Positions 16,104-25,488 of a stretch of 64,000 bases of DNA are shown one piece after another (within the stretch, counting starts at the first letter, position 1; every line of letters starts with the position of its first letter). Under the pieces are notes generated by a model that was not told where the DNA came from, did not search any database, and was given only the letters and a program-made list of their open reading frames with translations. The DNA is from Thermoproteus uzoniensis 768-20 (GTDB taxonomy: Archaea > Thermoproteota > Thermoprotei > Thermoproteales > Thermoproteaceae): contig NC_015315.1 of NCBI RefSeq assembly GCF_000193375.1, forward strand, positions 752,622 through 816,621, in the 5' to 3' direction. The position numbers and the translations under genes are program-made.

Positions 16104-17228
16104 TTACCTCAGCTTGGAGCTGAGCCTGTACTGGTCCACCTTGTCCCTGGCCTTTTCCCTAGCCTCTCTGTGTTGTTTGAGGAAGCGCGATATCTTGTCG
16201 TGTAGCATTAGCTTGCACTCGCCGCAGAGCAACGCGCCGCTTCTGCAGTCCTGCCGTATCTTCTCCACGGACTTGTCGTCGGGGTCGAAGAGCATGTGGT
16301 AGTGGAAGACGGGGCATATGTTGGGGTTGCCCCCCAGCTTCCTCTGCTCCTCGGCGGTGGGCCTCCCGCCGGTGAACGCGTTCATTATCTTGCGCCTCAC
16401 GGTCTTCTCGTCGTCGATCGTGTATATGGCCGAGTCGGGGTTGGAGGCCGACATCTTGCTCTCCCCCGTCAGCGACATTATGAACTTGGAGTAGAGCGTG
16501 GCAGGCTTGGGGTAGCCCAACGACTCGGCTATGTCCCTCGCCAGGCGGAAGTACGGGTCTTGGTCTATGGCGCAGGGTATCAACACGGGAGTCGCCTCCC
16601 CCCTCAGCTCTGTGGGGAGGAAGGCCACGGCTATCTGGAGAGATGGGTAGAATATCAGGCCTATGTTGGTGGAGTCGGTGAAGCCGAAGGTGGCCTTGAC
16701 GGTGTTCCAGGTGAGCTTCTTGGCTGTCTTGACGGCTATGGGGAAGAGGGGCTTTATGTCGAGTGTGTCTATGATCAGGTGTAGCCTGTCCGGCGTGAAG
16801 CCGAGCGCGATGACGTCCAGCGCGTTCTCGTAGGCCCAACGCCTCGTGTCGGCGAGCGACAGCTCGGGGTCGTCGTAGAACTTCTCGTCGTCGGTCATCT
16901 GGAAGTAGACCTCTAGCCCGAACTTGTCGGAGAACCACTTGAGCAGTATCCACGGGACCATATGGCCTATGTGGACAGGCCCGCTCGGCCCCCTTCCCGT
17001 GTAGAGCGCCCAAGGCCTCCCCGATCCGTGCCACCTCAATATCTCGTCGAAGTCTCTATGGGCGTAGAAGAAGCCGCGCCTTATCAAGGGGTGCACCTCG
17101 CCTGCGTATTTCGCGAGGAGCTCTACGTCGGAGGGGGTCAGAGGCCTCGCGCCGAAATGCGCGAGGAGCTTATCGTAGTCGACCTTCCCCCTTACCTCCC
17201 AAGGCGTTACTACGAACTCCTCTCCCAC
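16104..17228 (-). CDS. trpS: Tryptophanyl-tRNA synthetase
   Basis: A 374-residue class I aminoacyl-tRNA synthetase charging tRNA-Trp. The HIGH motif is in GPVHIGHMVPW and the KMSKS loop is KMSASNPDSAIYT. The long N-terminal extension (to about residue 70) and the insertion ICPVFHYHMLFDPDD are features of archaeal/eukaryotic TrpRS. A Cys cluster LLCGECK near the end could bind metal. The start is GTG at 17228; TATA CCTTAAAAAGAG lies about 28 bases upstream on the minus strand. An ATG at 17233 is out of frame. Confidence 0.95.
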   Translation of the reverse strand: MGEEFVVTPWEVRGKVDYDKLLAHFGARPLTPSDVELLAKYAGEVHPLIRRGFFYAHRDFDEILRWHGSGRPWALYTGRGPSGPVHIGHMVPWILLKWFSDKFGLEVYFQMTDDEKFYDDPELSLADTRRWAYENALDVIALGFTPDRLHLIIDTLDIKPLFPIAVKTAKKLTWNTVKATFGFTDSTNIGLIFYPSLQIAVAFLPTELRGEATPVLIPCAIDQDPYFRLARDIAESLGYPKPATLYSKFIMSLTGESKMSASNPDSAIYTIDDEKTVRRKIMNAFTGGRPTAEEQRKLGGNPNICPVFHYHMLFDPDDKSVEKIRQDCRSGALLCGECKLMLHDKISRFLKQHREAREKARDKVDQYRLSSKLR

Positions 17229-17273
17229 CCCATGCCAACCCGCAAACGGAGCTCTTTTTAAGGATGTCGCCGG

Positions 17274-17660
17274 CTAGACGCGGGCGCCGACGCCCAGCTC
17301 CATCAACTTGGCCATCACCCTCGACGTGAGCTCGTAGGTGGCAGATATGTTTGAGTTGAGGACCCTCAGCTGGTTCGAGATGAAGTCCAGCTTGTCCGAG
17401 AGATCCCTACGCACCTCCTCAATCCTCGCGGCTAGATCCTTATGCATATCGTCGATCTTGGCTCCGAGCGCCTTCACCTCTCCGCCCAACGACCTGACCT
17501 CCTCGCGCAAGCCTCTCAGCTCGCCGATGGTGAGGTACGCCAGGATCAGCTGGGCGTCCTCCCTCGATATTTCCCTCTTGCTGAGCAATGTCGGCAACTG
17601 CGACAACACGTAGTCCACGCCCTTGGTCGCGACTAGGCCTAACAATTCTGCGATATCCAT
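17274..17660 (-). CDS. Coiled-coil hypothetical protein
   Basis: A 128-residue protein, not assigned. The N-terminal half is helical (IAELLGLVATKGVDYVLSQL); the middle and C-terminus form a heptad coiled coil (LREEVRSLGGEVKALGAKID, LSDKLDFISNQLRVLNSNI). Small coiled-coil proteins of this type are common in Thermoproteales, often next to DUF3782-like nucleases, but no nuclease is present here. It lies between trpS and an MFS gene on the same strand with 30-45 base gaps. Confidence 0.7.
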   Translation of the reverse strand: MDIAELLGLVATKGVDYVLSQLPTLLSKREISREDAQLILAYLTIGELRGLREEVRSLGGEVKALGAKIDDMHKDLAARIEEVRRDLSDKLDFISNQLRVLNSNISATYELTSRVMAKLMELGVGARV

Positions 17661-17689
17661 AGATGGACGTTATGCCTAGATATTTAGCT

Positions 17690-18985
17690 TTACTGCAACT
17701 CCTCCAGCGTCTTCTTGGCGGACTCCCGGCCCCTCATATGCCATGTCGCGGCCGCAATGACGCCCGCGGCCCAGACGGCGGCGTTCATGGCCATAAACGT
17801 CGGCGCGTCGACGAGGCCCTCGACCGCCACGAGGGCCGTGTTCACGCCCCAGGCGATCGCCGTCACCAGGCCCACGACCGTGGCCCGGACGCCTGTGGGG
17901 AACAGCTCGCTCTCAAGAACGCCGAGAGAGCCCCAGGACCACTCGGCGAAGATCGCGTTGGCGAACAACGCGGCTAGGAAAGGCGCCAGCGGCGCCGCGA
18001 AGGCCAGATACCAGAAGAGGAGGGCGGTGAGGAGCCCGCCGAGGTATGCGGAGGTCAGCGATGCCTTCCTCGACCTATCTATGAGGGGCAGTAGGAGGAA
18101 CGCGCCTATCGAGGCGCCAGCGTTGGCGACAGCCACCACCACGGGCGCCGAGTCCGCGCCGTAGGGGAACCCCGAGGCGTAGGGGAGGTAGTAGGCGGCT
18201 ATGTTGTACGTGGCCACGTTTGCGGCGCTGACCGTCGCCAGGACCGCGAAGCCCAGCGCCTTGGTCCTCAAAACCTCCCTAAGGCCCACGCCCTCCGGCT
18301 GCGGGGGCGGGTCGGCCTCGACTCCCGCGAAGGCGGCCACGACTCTCCTGGCCTCAGCCGCCCTCCCCCGCGCCGCGAGCCATCTAGGGGACTCGGGCAG
18401 GTGTAGCCTCGCCAGGAGCACCACGAGGGCCAGGGCGACGGCCGTGCCGAAAATAGAGAGGACGATGGTGTGGGGGTCGTTGGAGAGAGCTGTGTAGACC
18501 AGCGAGAGGCCGGCGATCACCGCTGCCCCGACGTTCCAGAAGTTGGCGGCCAGCATAAGGGCCTTGCCCCTATGCCTCGCCGGCGAGAACTCGGCGAGTG
18601 CCGAGAAGGCCGGCCCTATCTCGCCCCCCACGCCGAAGTTCATGACGCTGGTGAGGACGAAGGCGGCGACGAGGCCGAGGGCGTTGAGCCAGAAAGCCGC
18701 GGCGAAGGCCGCGGCCGCCGCCGTGTAGAGGACTAGCGACACCACGAGGCCCATCCTCCTGCCGAGGGAGTCAGAGACCTTGCCGAAGGCTAGGGCCCCG
18801 GCCAGATACGCCAAGGAGTTCGCCGCGAATATGTAGGTGGCGTAGGGCTCTAGGTCGGGCAGTAGGTACGCCACGAGGGGGACTAGGCTGAAGAGGACCC
18901 CGTCTAGAAAGAAGCTGAGAGATACTATTGCGAAGAGGACCCAGTGGGCCCTCCCCCAACGGCTCTCGTCGAGGGGATGCGGCAT
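17690..18985 (-). CDS. MFS transporter (sugar/organic-acid porter type)
   Basis: A 431-residue twelve-helix permease. Loop 2-3 signature GKVSDSLGRRMG (about residue 69), a central cytoplasmic loop after LARLHLPESPRWLAARGR (the PESPR-W box of sugar-porter-like and aromatic acid MFS proteins), and a second-half loop IDRSRKAS are visible. The substrate is probably a sugar or organic acid, which is inference from the PESPR box. The ATG at 18985 lies about 22 bases from a minus-strand TATA ATTTTTAATATGG (19002-19012), which overlaps the end of the livF-like gene. Confidence 0.88.
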   Translation of the reverse strand: MPHPLDESRWGRAHWVLFAIVSLSFFLDGVLFSLVPLVAYLLPDLEPYATYIFAANSLAYLAGALAFGKVSDSLGRRMGLVVSLVLYTAAAAAFAAAFWLNALGLVAAFVLTSVMNFGVGGEIGPAFSALAEFSPARHRGKALMLAANFWNVGAAVIAGLSLVYTALSNDPHTIVLSIFGTAVALALVVLLARLHLPESPRWLAARGRAAEARRVVAAFAGVEADPPPQPEGVGLREVLRTKALGFAVLATVSAANVATYNIAAYYLPYASGFPYGADSAPVVVAVANAGASIGAFLLLPLIDRSRKASLTSAYLGGLLTALLFWYLAFAAPLAPFLAALFANAIFAEWSWGSLGVLESELFPTGVRATVVGLVTAIAWGVNTALVAVEGLVDAPTFMAMNAAVWAAGVIAAATWHMRGRESAKKTLEELQ

Positions 18986-19014
18986 AAACCGTTTATCTTT
19001 TCCATATTAAAAAT

Positions 19015-19737
19015 TTATTGGCCCATTATAAGTCTGCCGAGCTTCTCCTCGTCCAGCTCCTTGGCGGGGCCCGAGTACCTAAGCCTGCCCGTAACCATGA
19101 CGAACGCCCTATCGCCTATCTCGAGCGCCTTCCTGGCGTTCTGCTCCACCAGGAGGATCGTGATGCCCATATCCCTAATGGACTTAATTGCGGAGAACAC
19201 GTCGGAGGCTACTTTGGGCGCAAGCCCGGCAGTCGGCTCGTCGAGCATGAGGAGCTTGGGCCTCTTCATCAGCCCCATGGAGATGGCCAACATCTGCCTC
19301 TCGCCGCCCGAGAGGAACTTGCCCTTGCGGTTCTCCAGCTCCTTCAGCTTGGGGAAGAGCTCCAAGACCTCTCTAAGGGCCTTCTCGGCCTCCTCCGGCC
19401 TCACCCCGGCGGCCGCGGCGATTAGGTTCTCCCTAACGGTCAGCTCCGGGAATATGTTGGGCGTCCCGAAGTTGTTGGGGGACTGCATAACGTACCCGAC
19501 GCCAGCCTTCTGGATCTCCCCGGGGCTCTTCCCCGTCACGTCCCTCCCGTCGACCACGATAGAGCCGCTGAATATAGTCGCGAGGCCCGCTATGGCGTTC
19601 AGGAGAGTGGACTTCCCCGCGCCGTTGGGGCCCAGGAGGACGGCTATCTCGCCCTTCTCGACCTCCAGCGACACGCCGTTCAGCACGTGGAACTTGCCGT
19701 AGCCGGCGTTTAGGTCGGAGATCTTGAGGAGCGCCAT
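19015..19737 (-). CDS. livF: Branched-chain amino acid-type ABC transporter ATPase (LivF)
   Basis: A 240-residue ATPase of the LivF group. Walker A GPNGAGKST, Q-loop YVMQSPNNFG, signature LSGGERQML, Walker B LLMLDEPTAGL and switch His/Gln region LLVEQNARKAL are all present. It follows LivG by 1 base and pairs with it to drive LivH/LivM, whose genes lie on the opposite strand. Liv-type systems import branched-chain amino acids, or in some cases amides or urea; the actual cargo here is not shown. Confidence 0.93.
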   Translation of the reverse strand: MALLKISDLNAGYGKFHVLNGVSLEVEKGEIAVLLGPNGAGKSTLLNAIAGLATIFSGSIVVDGRDVTGKSPGEIQKAGVGYVMQSPNNFGTPNIFPELTVRENLIAAAAGVRPEEAEKALREVLELFPKLKELENRKGKFLSGGERQMLAISMGLMKRPKLLMLDEPTAGLAPKVASDVFSAIKSIRDMGITILLVEQNARKALEIGDRAFVMVTGRLRYSGPAKELDEEKLGRLIMGQ

Positions 19738-19738
19738 A

Positions 19739-20497
19739 TCACCCGCCTATGTAGCTCTCTATCACTTTGGGGTCCTTGGCCACGACGTCCGGCGGACCTT
19801 GCGATATGACCCTCCCGCTCGCCATGGCGTAGACGTAGTCCACGTACTTAAACGCTATGTCTATGCGGTGTTCCACGACCCAGAAGGTGACGCCCTTGGC
19901 GTTTATATCGCGGATAGTCTGGAATATGGAGTGGGCCTGCGCTATGGGTATGCCCGCTATCGGCTCGTCGAGGATTATCAGCTTGGCCCCCGCCATGAGG
20001 GCCCTCGCGAGCTCCAACAACTTCATCTGGCCGGCCGAGAGCGAGTAGGCGTAGCGATCCCACACGTCGCCCAGCCCGACCATGTCGAGGATTTTGAAGG
20101 CCCTCTCCGCCAGCTCTCTCTCCTGCCTTATCCACGCGCCCTCCCTCACGGCCTTCAACACGTCCTCGCCTACCTGCCCTCTAGCCACCACGAGGAGGTT
20201 CTCTATCACGGTCATGCGCTGGAAGACTTGCGGTATCTGGAAAGTCCTAACTATCCCCTCGGCGAAAACCTTGTGAGGAGGCCACCCGGTTATGTCGACG
20301 TCCCTCCCGTCGTCGTGGAAAACCACGCGGCCCGCCTCCGGCTTGTAGACCCCCGTCACTACGTTGATCAACGTGGTCTTCCCCGAGCCGTTAGGCCCGA
20401 TAAGCAACGTGACCTTCCCCCTCTCTATGTTCATGTCAACGCCGTCGAGCGCCCTAAATGCGCCGAACTGTTTGACTATACCCCTGATCTCAAGCAC
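19739..20497 (-). CDS. livG: Branched-chain amino acid-type ABC transporter ATPase (LivG)
   Basis: A 252-residue ATPase of the LivG group. Walker A is GPNGSGKTT, signature SLSAGQMKLLELARAL and Walker B LIILDEPIAGI; the LivG-typical insertion TVIENLLVVARGQVGEDVL is present. The start is GTG at 20497, 42 bases behind the stop of the binding-protein gene, with an AT-rich TATA-like stretch in the gap, so it may be both read through and independently started. It works with LivF and the permeases on the plus strand. Confidence 0.93.
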   Translation of the reverse strand: MLEIRGIVKQFGAFRALDGVDMNIERGKVTLLIGPNGSGKTTLINVVTGVYKPEAGRVVFHDDGRDVDITGWPPHKVFAEGIVRTFQIPQVFQRMTVIENLLVVARGQVGEDVLKAVREGAWIRQERELAERAFKILDMVGLGDVWDRYAYSLSAGQMKLLELARALMAGAKLIILDEPIAGIPIAQAHSIFQTIRDINAKGVTFWVVEHRIDIAFKYVDYVYAMASGRVISQGPPDVVAKDPKVIESYIGG

Positions 20498-20532
20498 GTC
20501 GACAAAAAAGGAAAACCTTTTTAAAAATTATG

Positions 20533-20611
20533 AGAGGTTTTACGAGCTGAATAGGGGCTGTCCTTGCGGGAATACTGTTATCTGTCCGGTTGTGCCGTTG
20601 TAGAAGCCGGC
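20533..20611. repeat. Inverted repeat arm A1 (identical to 25417-25495)
   Basis: 79 bases at the 3' end of binding-protein copy 1, reverse-complementary and by my reading identical to 25417-25495 at the 3' end of copy 2. Identity includes the stop codon and about 8 bases beyond it, so it is not due to protein constraint alone. Confidence 0.8.
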
Positions 20612-21916
20612 GTCTATCCATGTCGGCGTGCCGTTGACTATGGCGACGCCCATTATCAGATAGCTGGCGTATATTCTGTCGTGGTACTGGTCGAGGTATA
20701 CCGGCCCGGTGACCCCGACAAACGTGCCGTTTTTGCCCCACTGCTCGAGCACCGAGTTTATGACAGTCGGGTCAGTGGAGCCGGTCTCGGCTATGGCGGT
20801 CATTATGAACATGGCGGCGTCGTAGGCGTAGGGATCGTACGCCACAGGAGGCTGTCCGCAGAACTGCTTATACTCCTGCACAAACTTCTGATAGCGCGGG
20901 TCGTTGGGGTTCGGAGCCGCAATAGTGGCGAGGAACTTGGCGTTAGCCAGAGCCTGGCCAGCTTGTTGCACCATCACGGAGGAGCCCGCTATGCCGTCGG
21001 TCCCCACCCACCTGACCTTGGAGAGCACCGGATCGCTGGCCGCCGCCTGCGCCACAGCGACGCCGTCTTGCTCGAAGGTGACCATTACGAAAGCCGCGTC
21101 GGGGCCTGGAGTGCCTAAGGCGGCTGAGGCTTTCTGCACGGCGGCTTGCTCAGCTGCGGGCATGGCAGAGGGAGACGGGTCGTAGCCGAAGCGGCCCAAC
21201 ACCTGTATGCCGTATTTGGCAGAGGCGTTGGCTATAGCCGCGGAGAGGCCTTGGCCCCAAGTATCGGCCCTATAGACGATCACAATTCTCTTGACGCCTA
21301 GGAAGTGCAGGAGGGCGGCTATGGCGTTTCCTTGGTAGAAGTCGGTCGGGACGAGCCTAAAGATGTAGGGCTTAGGCACGGCGAGCGCCGGCGATGTGGA
21401 GGACTGGCTGACCACAATTATGTGGTTCTGCTCGGCGAAGCTCATTATGGCGGAGACCTCCGAGCTCGCCATAGGCCCGACCACGAACCTAATACCTTGT
21501 GAGTATAGGGTCTGGAGCTTCTGCAGAGCGGTGTTGGGATCGGTCGCGGTGTCCTGCACGACGAGCTGGAATTGTATGCCCTTGTCGGCAAACATCTGGT
21601 TAGCGTTGTGGACGGCCAGCTTTATGGCGCACTGAGAGCCGAGGCCGTAGCTCTCCAACGCGCCGGTTAGAGGAAGCAAGGCACCTATGGTGACGACCTT
21701 GACGGTGGTAGTTGTCGAAGTTGCCGACATCGTCGCGGCCGTGCTTGTTGTTGCCGACATAGTCGCAGTTGCGGCTGTCGTCGAAGTCGTGCTGGCTTGC
21801 GTAGTGGAGGGAGCGGGGGGCGGCGCCGGCTTTTGGGATGCGTAGTACGCAGCTATCGCAGCTATTATTATCACAACTACGACTATTCCTATTATCAGTC
21901 CAGTTCTAGAGGCCAT
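20540..21916 (-). CDS. Liv-type substrate-binding protein, copy 1
   Basis: A 458-residue extracellular solute receptor of the LivJ/LivK type (periplasmic binding fold I). N-terminal membrane anchor LIIGIVVVVIIIAAIAAYYA (no lipobox Cys), then a Thr/Ser stalk (about residues 30-72), then the binding domain starting VVTIGALLPLTGALESYG. It is a close paralogue of the protein encoded at 24154-25488, with stretches of identical DNA. It differs mainly in the ligand-lining segments (SSQSSTSPAL, TDFYQGNAI), so the two receptors probably feed one permease with different ligands (inference). Divergent promoter with livH. Confidence 0.92.
   Translation of the reverse strand: MASRTGLIIGIVVVVIIIAAIAAYYASQKPAPPPAPSTTQASTTSTTAATATMSATTSTAATMSATSTTTTVKVVTIGALLPLTGALESYGLGSQCAIKLAVHNANQMFADKGIQFQLVVQDTATDPNTALQKLQTLYSQGIRFVVGPMASSEVSAIMSFAEQNHIIVVSQSSTSPALAVPKPYIFRLVPTDFYQGNAIAALLHFLGVKRIVIVYRADTWGQGLSAAIANASAKYGIQVLGRFGYDPSPSAMPAAEQAAVQKASAALGTPGPDAAFVMVTFEQDGVAVAQAAASDPVLSKVRWVGTDGIAGSSVMVQQAGQALANAKFLATIAAPNPNDPRYQKFVQEYKQFCGQPPVAYDPYAYDAAMFIMTAIAETGSTDPTVINSVLEQWGKNGTFVGVTGPVYLDQYHDRIYASYLIMGVAIVNGTPTWIDAGFYNGTTGQITVFPQGQPLFSS
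21093..21190. repeat. Inverted repeat arm B1 (nearly identical to 24838-24935)
   Basis: 98 bases in the middle of binding-protein copy 1, reverse-complementary to 24838-24935 with a single difference (a C/T in a synonymous position of the GYDPSPS segment). It encodes the hinge-near AAEQAAVQKASAALGTPG stretch. Confidence 0.75.
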
Positions 21917-21935
21917 GGCGGTCTTAGTTATACGT

Positions 21936-21998
21936 GGTATAAAAGCTTTGAACTATATAGACCTAAATGTACAATATAGCTGGCAATATTTTTAAATT
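21936..21998. promoter_or_regulatory. Divergent promoters of binding-protein copy 1 and livH
   Basis: GCTTTTATACC on the minus strand (21936-21946) lies 25 bases from the ATG at 21916. TTTTTAAATT on the plus strand (21989-21998) lies about 25 bases from the ATG at 22018. Both genes should be leaderless. The plus TATA decides the livH start over an ATG at 21967. Confidence 0.65.
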
Positions 21999-22017
21999 GG
22001 ACAACCTTCTGCGCGCT

Positions 22018-22968
22018 ATGTTCAACACATATGATTTCGTAAATAACGTGTTGGTGCCGGCCATCGTATACTCCAACGTCTACGCGCTGGCGTCCATAGG
22101 GCTGTCCATGACCTACATAACGACGAAGATACCGTCGTTCGCCCACGGCGATCTCGCCGCCGTCGGCGCCTATGCCGCCTTCTACCTCTTGTATTTTCTC
22201 TACGGAGGCCTCTGGCCGGGCTCGGTCTACCTCGCCATGCCGGCCGCGGCGCTTGCGGGCGCAGTCGCGGCGTATCTTTCCTACGTCGGCGTTTTTAGGC
22301 CGCTCATAAGGCGCGGCGCCAGCATAACCGTGTTGATGATCGCCTCGTTCGGCCTCCACTTCTTGATATTCGGCATATTGGCCATACTCGACAGCATCGC
22401 CCAGACGGTCTACGGCTGGAACACCCGCAACTTCTTGTTGAGCCCCGGCGAGATACGGATACCTGGCCTTACACAGAGCCAGACCACAGCCGTCACCTCC
22501 ACAATAGCTCTCGTGCTCGTCCTCGCCGCCCTCTACTACCTCCTTAACAGGACAAAGTTCGGCGTAGTGATGAGGGCCAGCATCGACAACGCCCCTCTGG
22601 CCAAGGCGCTGGGGATAGACGTGGAGAGGGTCTACGCCCTCTCCTGGCTCATAATAGGGGCTGTGACGGGGATAGCCGGGATATACATGGCGATGATATT
22701 CCCCGTCACGGAGGAGCTCGGCTGGCTCAGGCTACCCCTCATATTCGTCGCCGTCGTTGTGGGCGGCCTCGCCAGCATCTACGGCGGGGTTATCGGCGGC
22801 TATATCGTGGGGTTCAGCATGGTGCTGGGCTTCAACTACATCCTGAACCCTCTGGGCCTGCCGTCGGAGTACGAGCTCGCGATACCGTTCGCCATAGTAA
22901 TAGCGACGCTCCTTCTGGCCCCCCAGGGCATAGCCGGCCTAATAGCGGCTAGGAGAGGCAGATCATGA
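22018..22968 (+). CDS. livH: Liv-type ABC permease LivH
   Basis: A 316-residue membrane subunit of the branched-chain amino acid-type ABC importer. Typical features are SIGLSMTYITTKIPSFAHGD near the N-terminus, the GVVMRASIDNAPLAKALGID cytoplasmic loop that contacts the ATPases, and about eight hydrophobic segments. The start at 22018 (MFNTYDFVNNVLVPAIVYSN) fits the TATA box. It overlaps livM by 4 bases. Together with livM and binding-protein copy 2 it forms the plus half of a split operon whose ATPases are on the minus strand. Confidence 0.93.
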   Translation: MFNTYDFVNNVLVPAIVYSNVYALASIGLSMTYITTKIPSFAHGDLAAVGAYAAFYLLYFLYGGLWPGSVYLAMPAAALAGAVAAYLSYVGVFRPLIRRGASITVLMIASFGLHFLIFGILAILDSIAQTVYGWNTRNFLLSPGEIRIPGLTQSQTTAVTSTIALVLVLAALYYLLNRTKFGVVMRASIDNAPLAKALGIDVERVYALSWLIIGAVTGIAGIYMAMIFPVTEELGWLRLPLIFVAVVVGGLASIYGGVIGGYIVGFSMVLGFNYILNPLGLPSEYELAIPFAIVIATLLLAPQGIAGLIAARRGRS

Positions 22969-24131
22969 CGAGAGACGTCACGATTAAGACCATAGCGCTC
23001 GCTGCGATACTCGCCGTCGTGGCGGCGCTTGCCTTCTTCTCTCCGCTTCCCCGCGACGTCAAGGTGCTTCTGCAGAACCTCTCTATATATATTGGTATAT
23101 ACGCTATCTACGTCATCAGCCTAAACCTAGAGGTCGGCTACCTCGGCCTCCCCCAGTTCGGGAAGGTGATGTTCTTAATAATCGGCGCGATAGCGGTGGG
23201 CGGCATCGCCGCGAAGCTCATACTGCTGATATACCAGTCCTACCTCCTCAAGGCCATCGGAGTTGCGCCGTTGAGCAACGTAGGGAACTACTGCATGTTG
23301 TACCAATACTCCGTCGGGTCCCTCGTCAACCAGCAACTGGCCCAGAACCCGGCGCTGGGCTTCGGCTACTTCCTCCTAGGGATAGCGCTGGCCATGGCGC
23401 TGTCCGCAGCCCTCGGCGTGTTGTTCGCCTACCCGGCCATAAGGCTGAGGGAGGACTACCTAGGCATACTCCTGCTCGTCAGCGGCGAGTTCCTGAGAGT
23501 CGTGACCTACTACGCCACGCCTGTCGCCTGCGGCGTCAACGGAGCCGTGATCCCCGACCCGTTCGCCTGGGCCTCCGGCGAGACTAGGACCTTGGTGTTC
23601 TTCGCCATAACTGCCGTGATGCTGGTCGTCACCTACCTCGTCTTCGACACAATAGGCAACTCGCCCTTCGGCAGAACCCTCAGAGCCATACGCGACGCCG
23701 AGACTGCGGCGGCCGTCTTCGGGAAGGACATCGTCAAGTTCAGGATAAGGGTGTTGGCCTTCGCCTCGGCCTTCGCCGGCCTCGCCGGCGCCCTCCTCGC
23801 CTACTACTTCGACTATACCATATTGGGGACCTTCCTGCCGATCTACACGTTCATAGGGTGGACCATGTTGATCTTGGGAGGGCAGGGGAACAACGTGGGC
23901 GCGATTGTGGGCGCCGTGATATACTACGCCATCCAGACCGTCCTAGACATATACAAAAATGCTCTGCAGGCGGTGCTCCACGCCGACCCGACCTATCTAG
24001 CCTATGCGATATTCGGCCTTGCGATAATACTGGTGCTGATGTATAGACCTCAAGGCATAGTTCCAGAGAAGCCTGTAAAAACTGTGGATTTGTATACAAT
24101 AAGAAAGGAAGTGCTAAACAAGAAAGATTAA
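22965..24131 (+). CDS. livM: Liv-type ABC permease LivM
   Basis: A 388-residue membrane subunit. The LivM signature GRTLRAIRDAETAAAVFGKD is near residue 235; about ten hydrophobic segments surround it. An unusual periplasmic loop (residues about 75-130, with NYCMLYQYSVGSLVNQQLAQ) separates the first helices. The short C-terminal tail is basic. It starts in the ATGA overlap with livH and ends 22 bases before binding-protein copy 2, with a small AT-rich spacer that may hold an extra promoter. Confidence 0.93.
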   Translation: MTRDVTIKTIALAAILAVVAALAFFSPLPRDVKVLLQNLSIYIGIYAIYVISLNLEVGYLGLPQFGKVMFLIIGAIAVGGIAAKLILLIYQSYLLKAIGVAPLSNVGNYCMLYQYSVGSLVNQQLAQNPALGFGYFLLGIALAMALSAALGVLFAYPAIRLREDYLGILLLVSGEFLRVVTYYATPVACGVNGAVIPDPFAWASGETRTLVFFAITAVMLVVTYLVFDTIGNSPFGRTLRAIRDAETAAAVFGKDIVKFRIRVLAFASAFAGLAGALLAYYFDYTILGTFLPIYTFIGWTMLILGGQGNNVGAIVGAVIYYAIQTVLDIYKNALQAVLHADPTYLAYAIFGLAIILVLMYRPQGIVPEKPVKTVDLYTIRKEVLNKKD

Positions 24132-24153
24132 ATACAACTTCTTTTCAAGGGCT

Positions 24154-25488
24154 ATGGCCTCCAAAACTGTTTGGATAGCGGTAGCAGTAATTGTCGTGGT
24201 TATAGCGGCGGTAGCCGCGCTCATGTATAAACCAGCCGCGCCGTCCCAGCCAACCGCCACGAGCCCCACGCCGACCAGCGCCGCGCCATCTAGCACGTCG
24301 ACGACCCAAGCAACTACCTCGACCACCGTCAAGGTAATCACCATAGGCGCCGAAGTGCCTCTATCGGGATCGCTCCAGTTCATGGGCACCAGCGGCCAGT
24401 GTGCCATACAGCTGGCTGTCCACGACGCTAACCAGATGTTTGCCGACAAGGGCATACAATTCCAGCTCGTAGTGCAGGACTCCGCCTGCGACCCCAACCT
24501 AGCTCTGCAGAAGCTCCAAACCCTATACTCACAAGGAATTAGGTTCGTCGTGGGCCTCACTTGCAGTAGCGAGCTTTCGGCCGTCATGAACTTCGCCGAG
24601 CAGAACCACATCTTGATTACCAGCATATCCACATCGCCGCTACTGGCAGTGCCCAAGCCCTACATCTTCAGGCTTCCGCCCACCGACAACGCCCAGGCTA
24701 GGGTTCTCGTCGCCCTCATGCATATGTTGGGCATAAAGAGGATTGTGATCGTCTATAGGTCAGACGCTTGGGGCCAGGGCTTGACGCAGGCAATCATCAA
24801 CGACTCTAAGCTGTACGGCATACAAGTCCTCGGCGCGTTCGGCTACGATCCGTCTCCCTCTGCCATGCCCGCAGCTGAGCAAGCCGCCGTGCAGAAAGCC
24901 TCAGCCGCCTTAGGCACTCCAGGCCCCGACGCGGCCCTCGAGATAGTGTCCTTCGACCAAGACGGCGCCGCGGTGGTCCAAGCCGCCATGAACGACCCAG
25001 TCCTCTCCAAAGTCAGGTGGTTCGGCACCGACAGCAACGTGTACGGCACGGCCATAATGCAGGCGGGCGGCAAGGCCCTCGCCGCGGCCAAGTTCATGGG
25101 CGCCGTGGCCTCCCCCAACCCCAACGACCCGCACTACCAGAAATTCGCCCAGGAGTTCAAGCAGTTCTGCGGCCACGCGCCGACCGGCTACGACCCGTAC
25201 TACTACGACACGGCCATGATGGTGCTTAAGGCCATAGCCGAGACTGGCTCCACTGACCCGACTGTCATAAATTCGGTGCTTGAGCAGTGGGGCAAAAACG
25301 GAACTTACGTGGGCGCCACGGGCCCCGTCTACTTCGACCAGTACCACGACCGCGAGTACGCCAGCTACCTAATCGTAGGCGTCGAGATAATAAACGGAAC
25401 CCCCACCTGGGTAGAAGCCGGCTTCTACAACGGCACAACCGGACAGATAACAGTATTCCCGCAAGGACAGCCCCTATTCAGCTCGTAA
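24154..25488 (+). CDS. Liv-type substrate-binding protein, copy 2
   Basis: A 444-residue paralogue of copy 1: N-terminal anchor (WIAVAVIVVVIAAVAALMY), Thr/Ser/Pro stalk, then a receptor domain beginning VITIGAEVPLSGSLQFMG. Extra cysteines (QDSACDPN, LTCSSEL) distinguish it from copy 1 and could form a disulfide. The C-terminal 25 residues, FYNGTTGQITVFPQGQPLF and neighbours, are the same in both. It faces copy 1 across the livHM genes, so the whole block has near dyad symmetry. Ligand specificity is unknown. Confidence 0.92.
   Translation: MASKTVWIAVAVIVVVIAAVAALMYKPAAPSQPTATSPTPTSAAPSSTSTTQATTSTTVKVITIGAEVPLSGSLQFMGTSGQCAIQLAVHDANQMFADKGIQFQLVVQDSACDPNLALQKLQTLYSQGIRFVVGLTCSSELSAVMNFAEQNHILITSISTSPLLAVPKPYIFRLPPTDNAQARVLVALMHMLGIKRIVIVYRSDAWGQGLTQAIINDSKLYGIQVLGAFGYDPSPSAMPAAEQAAVQKASAALGTPGPDAALEIVSFDQDGAAVVQAAMNDPVLSKVRWFGTDSNVYGTAIMQAGGKALAAAKFMGAVASPNPNDPHYQKFAQEFKQFCGHAPTGYDPYYYDTAMMVLKAIAETGSTDPTVINSVLEQWGKNGTYVGATGPVYFDQYHDREYASYLIVGVEIINGTPTWVEAGFYNGTTGQITVFPQGQPLFSS
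24838..24935. repeat. Inverted repeat arm B2
   Basis: Partner of 21093-21190: one mismatch over 98 bases when reverse-complemented. Confidence 0.75.

Noticed and set aside
21967-22017. Longer start of livH
   Set aside because: The TATA box TTTTTAAATT lies inside the extra segment and positions transcription start at about 22018.
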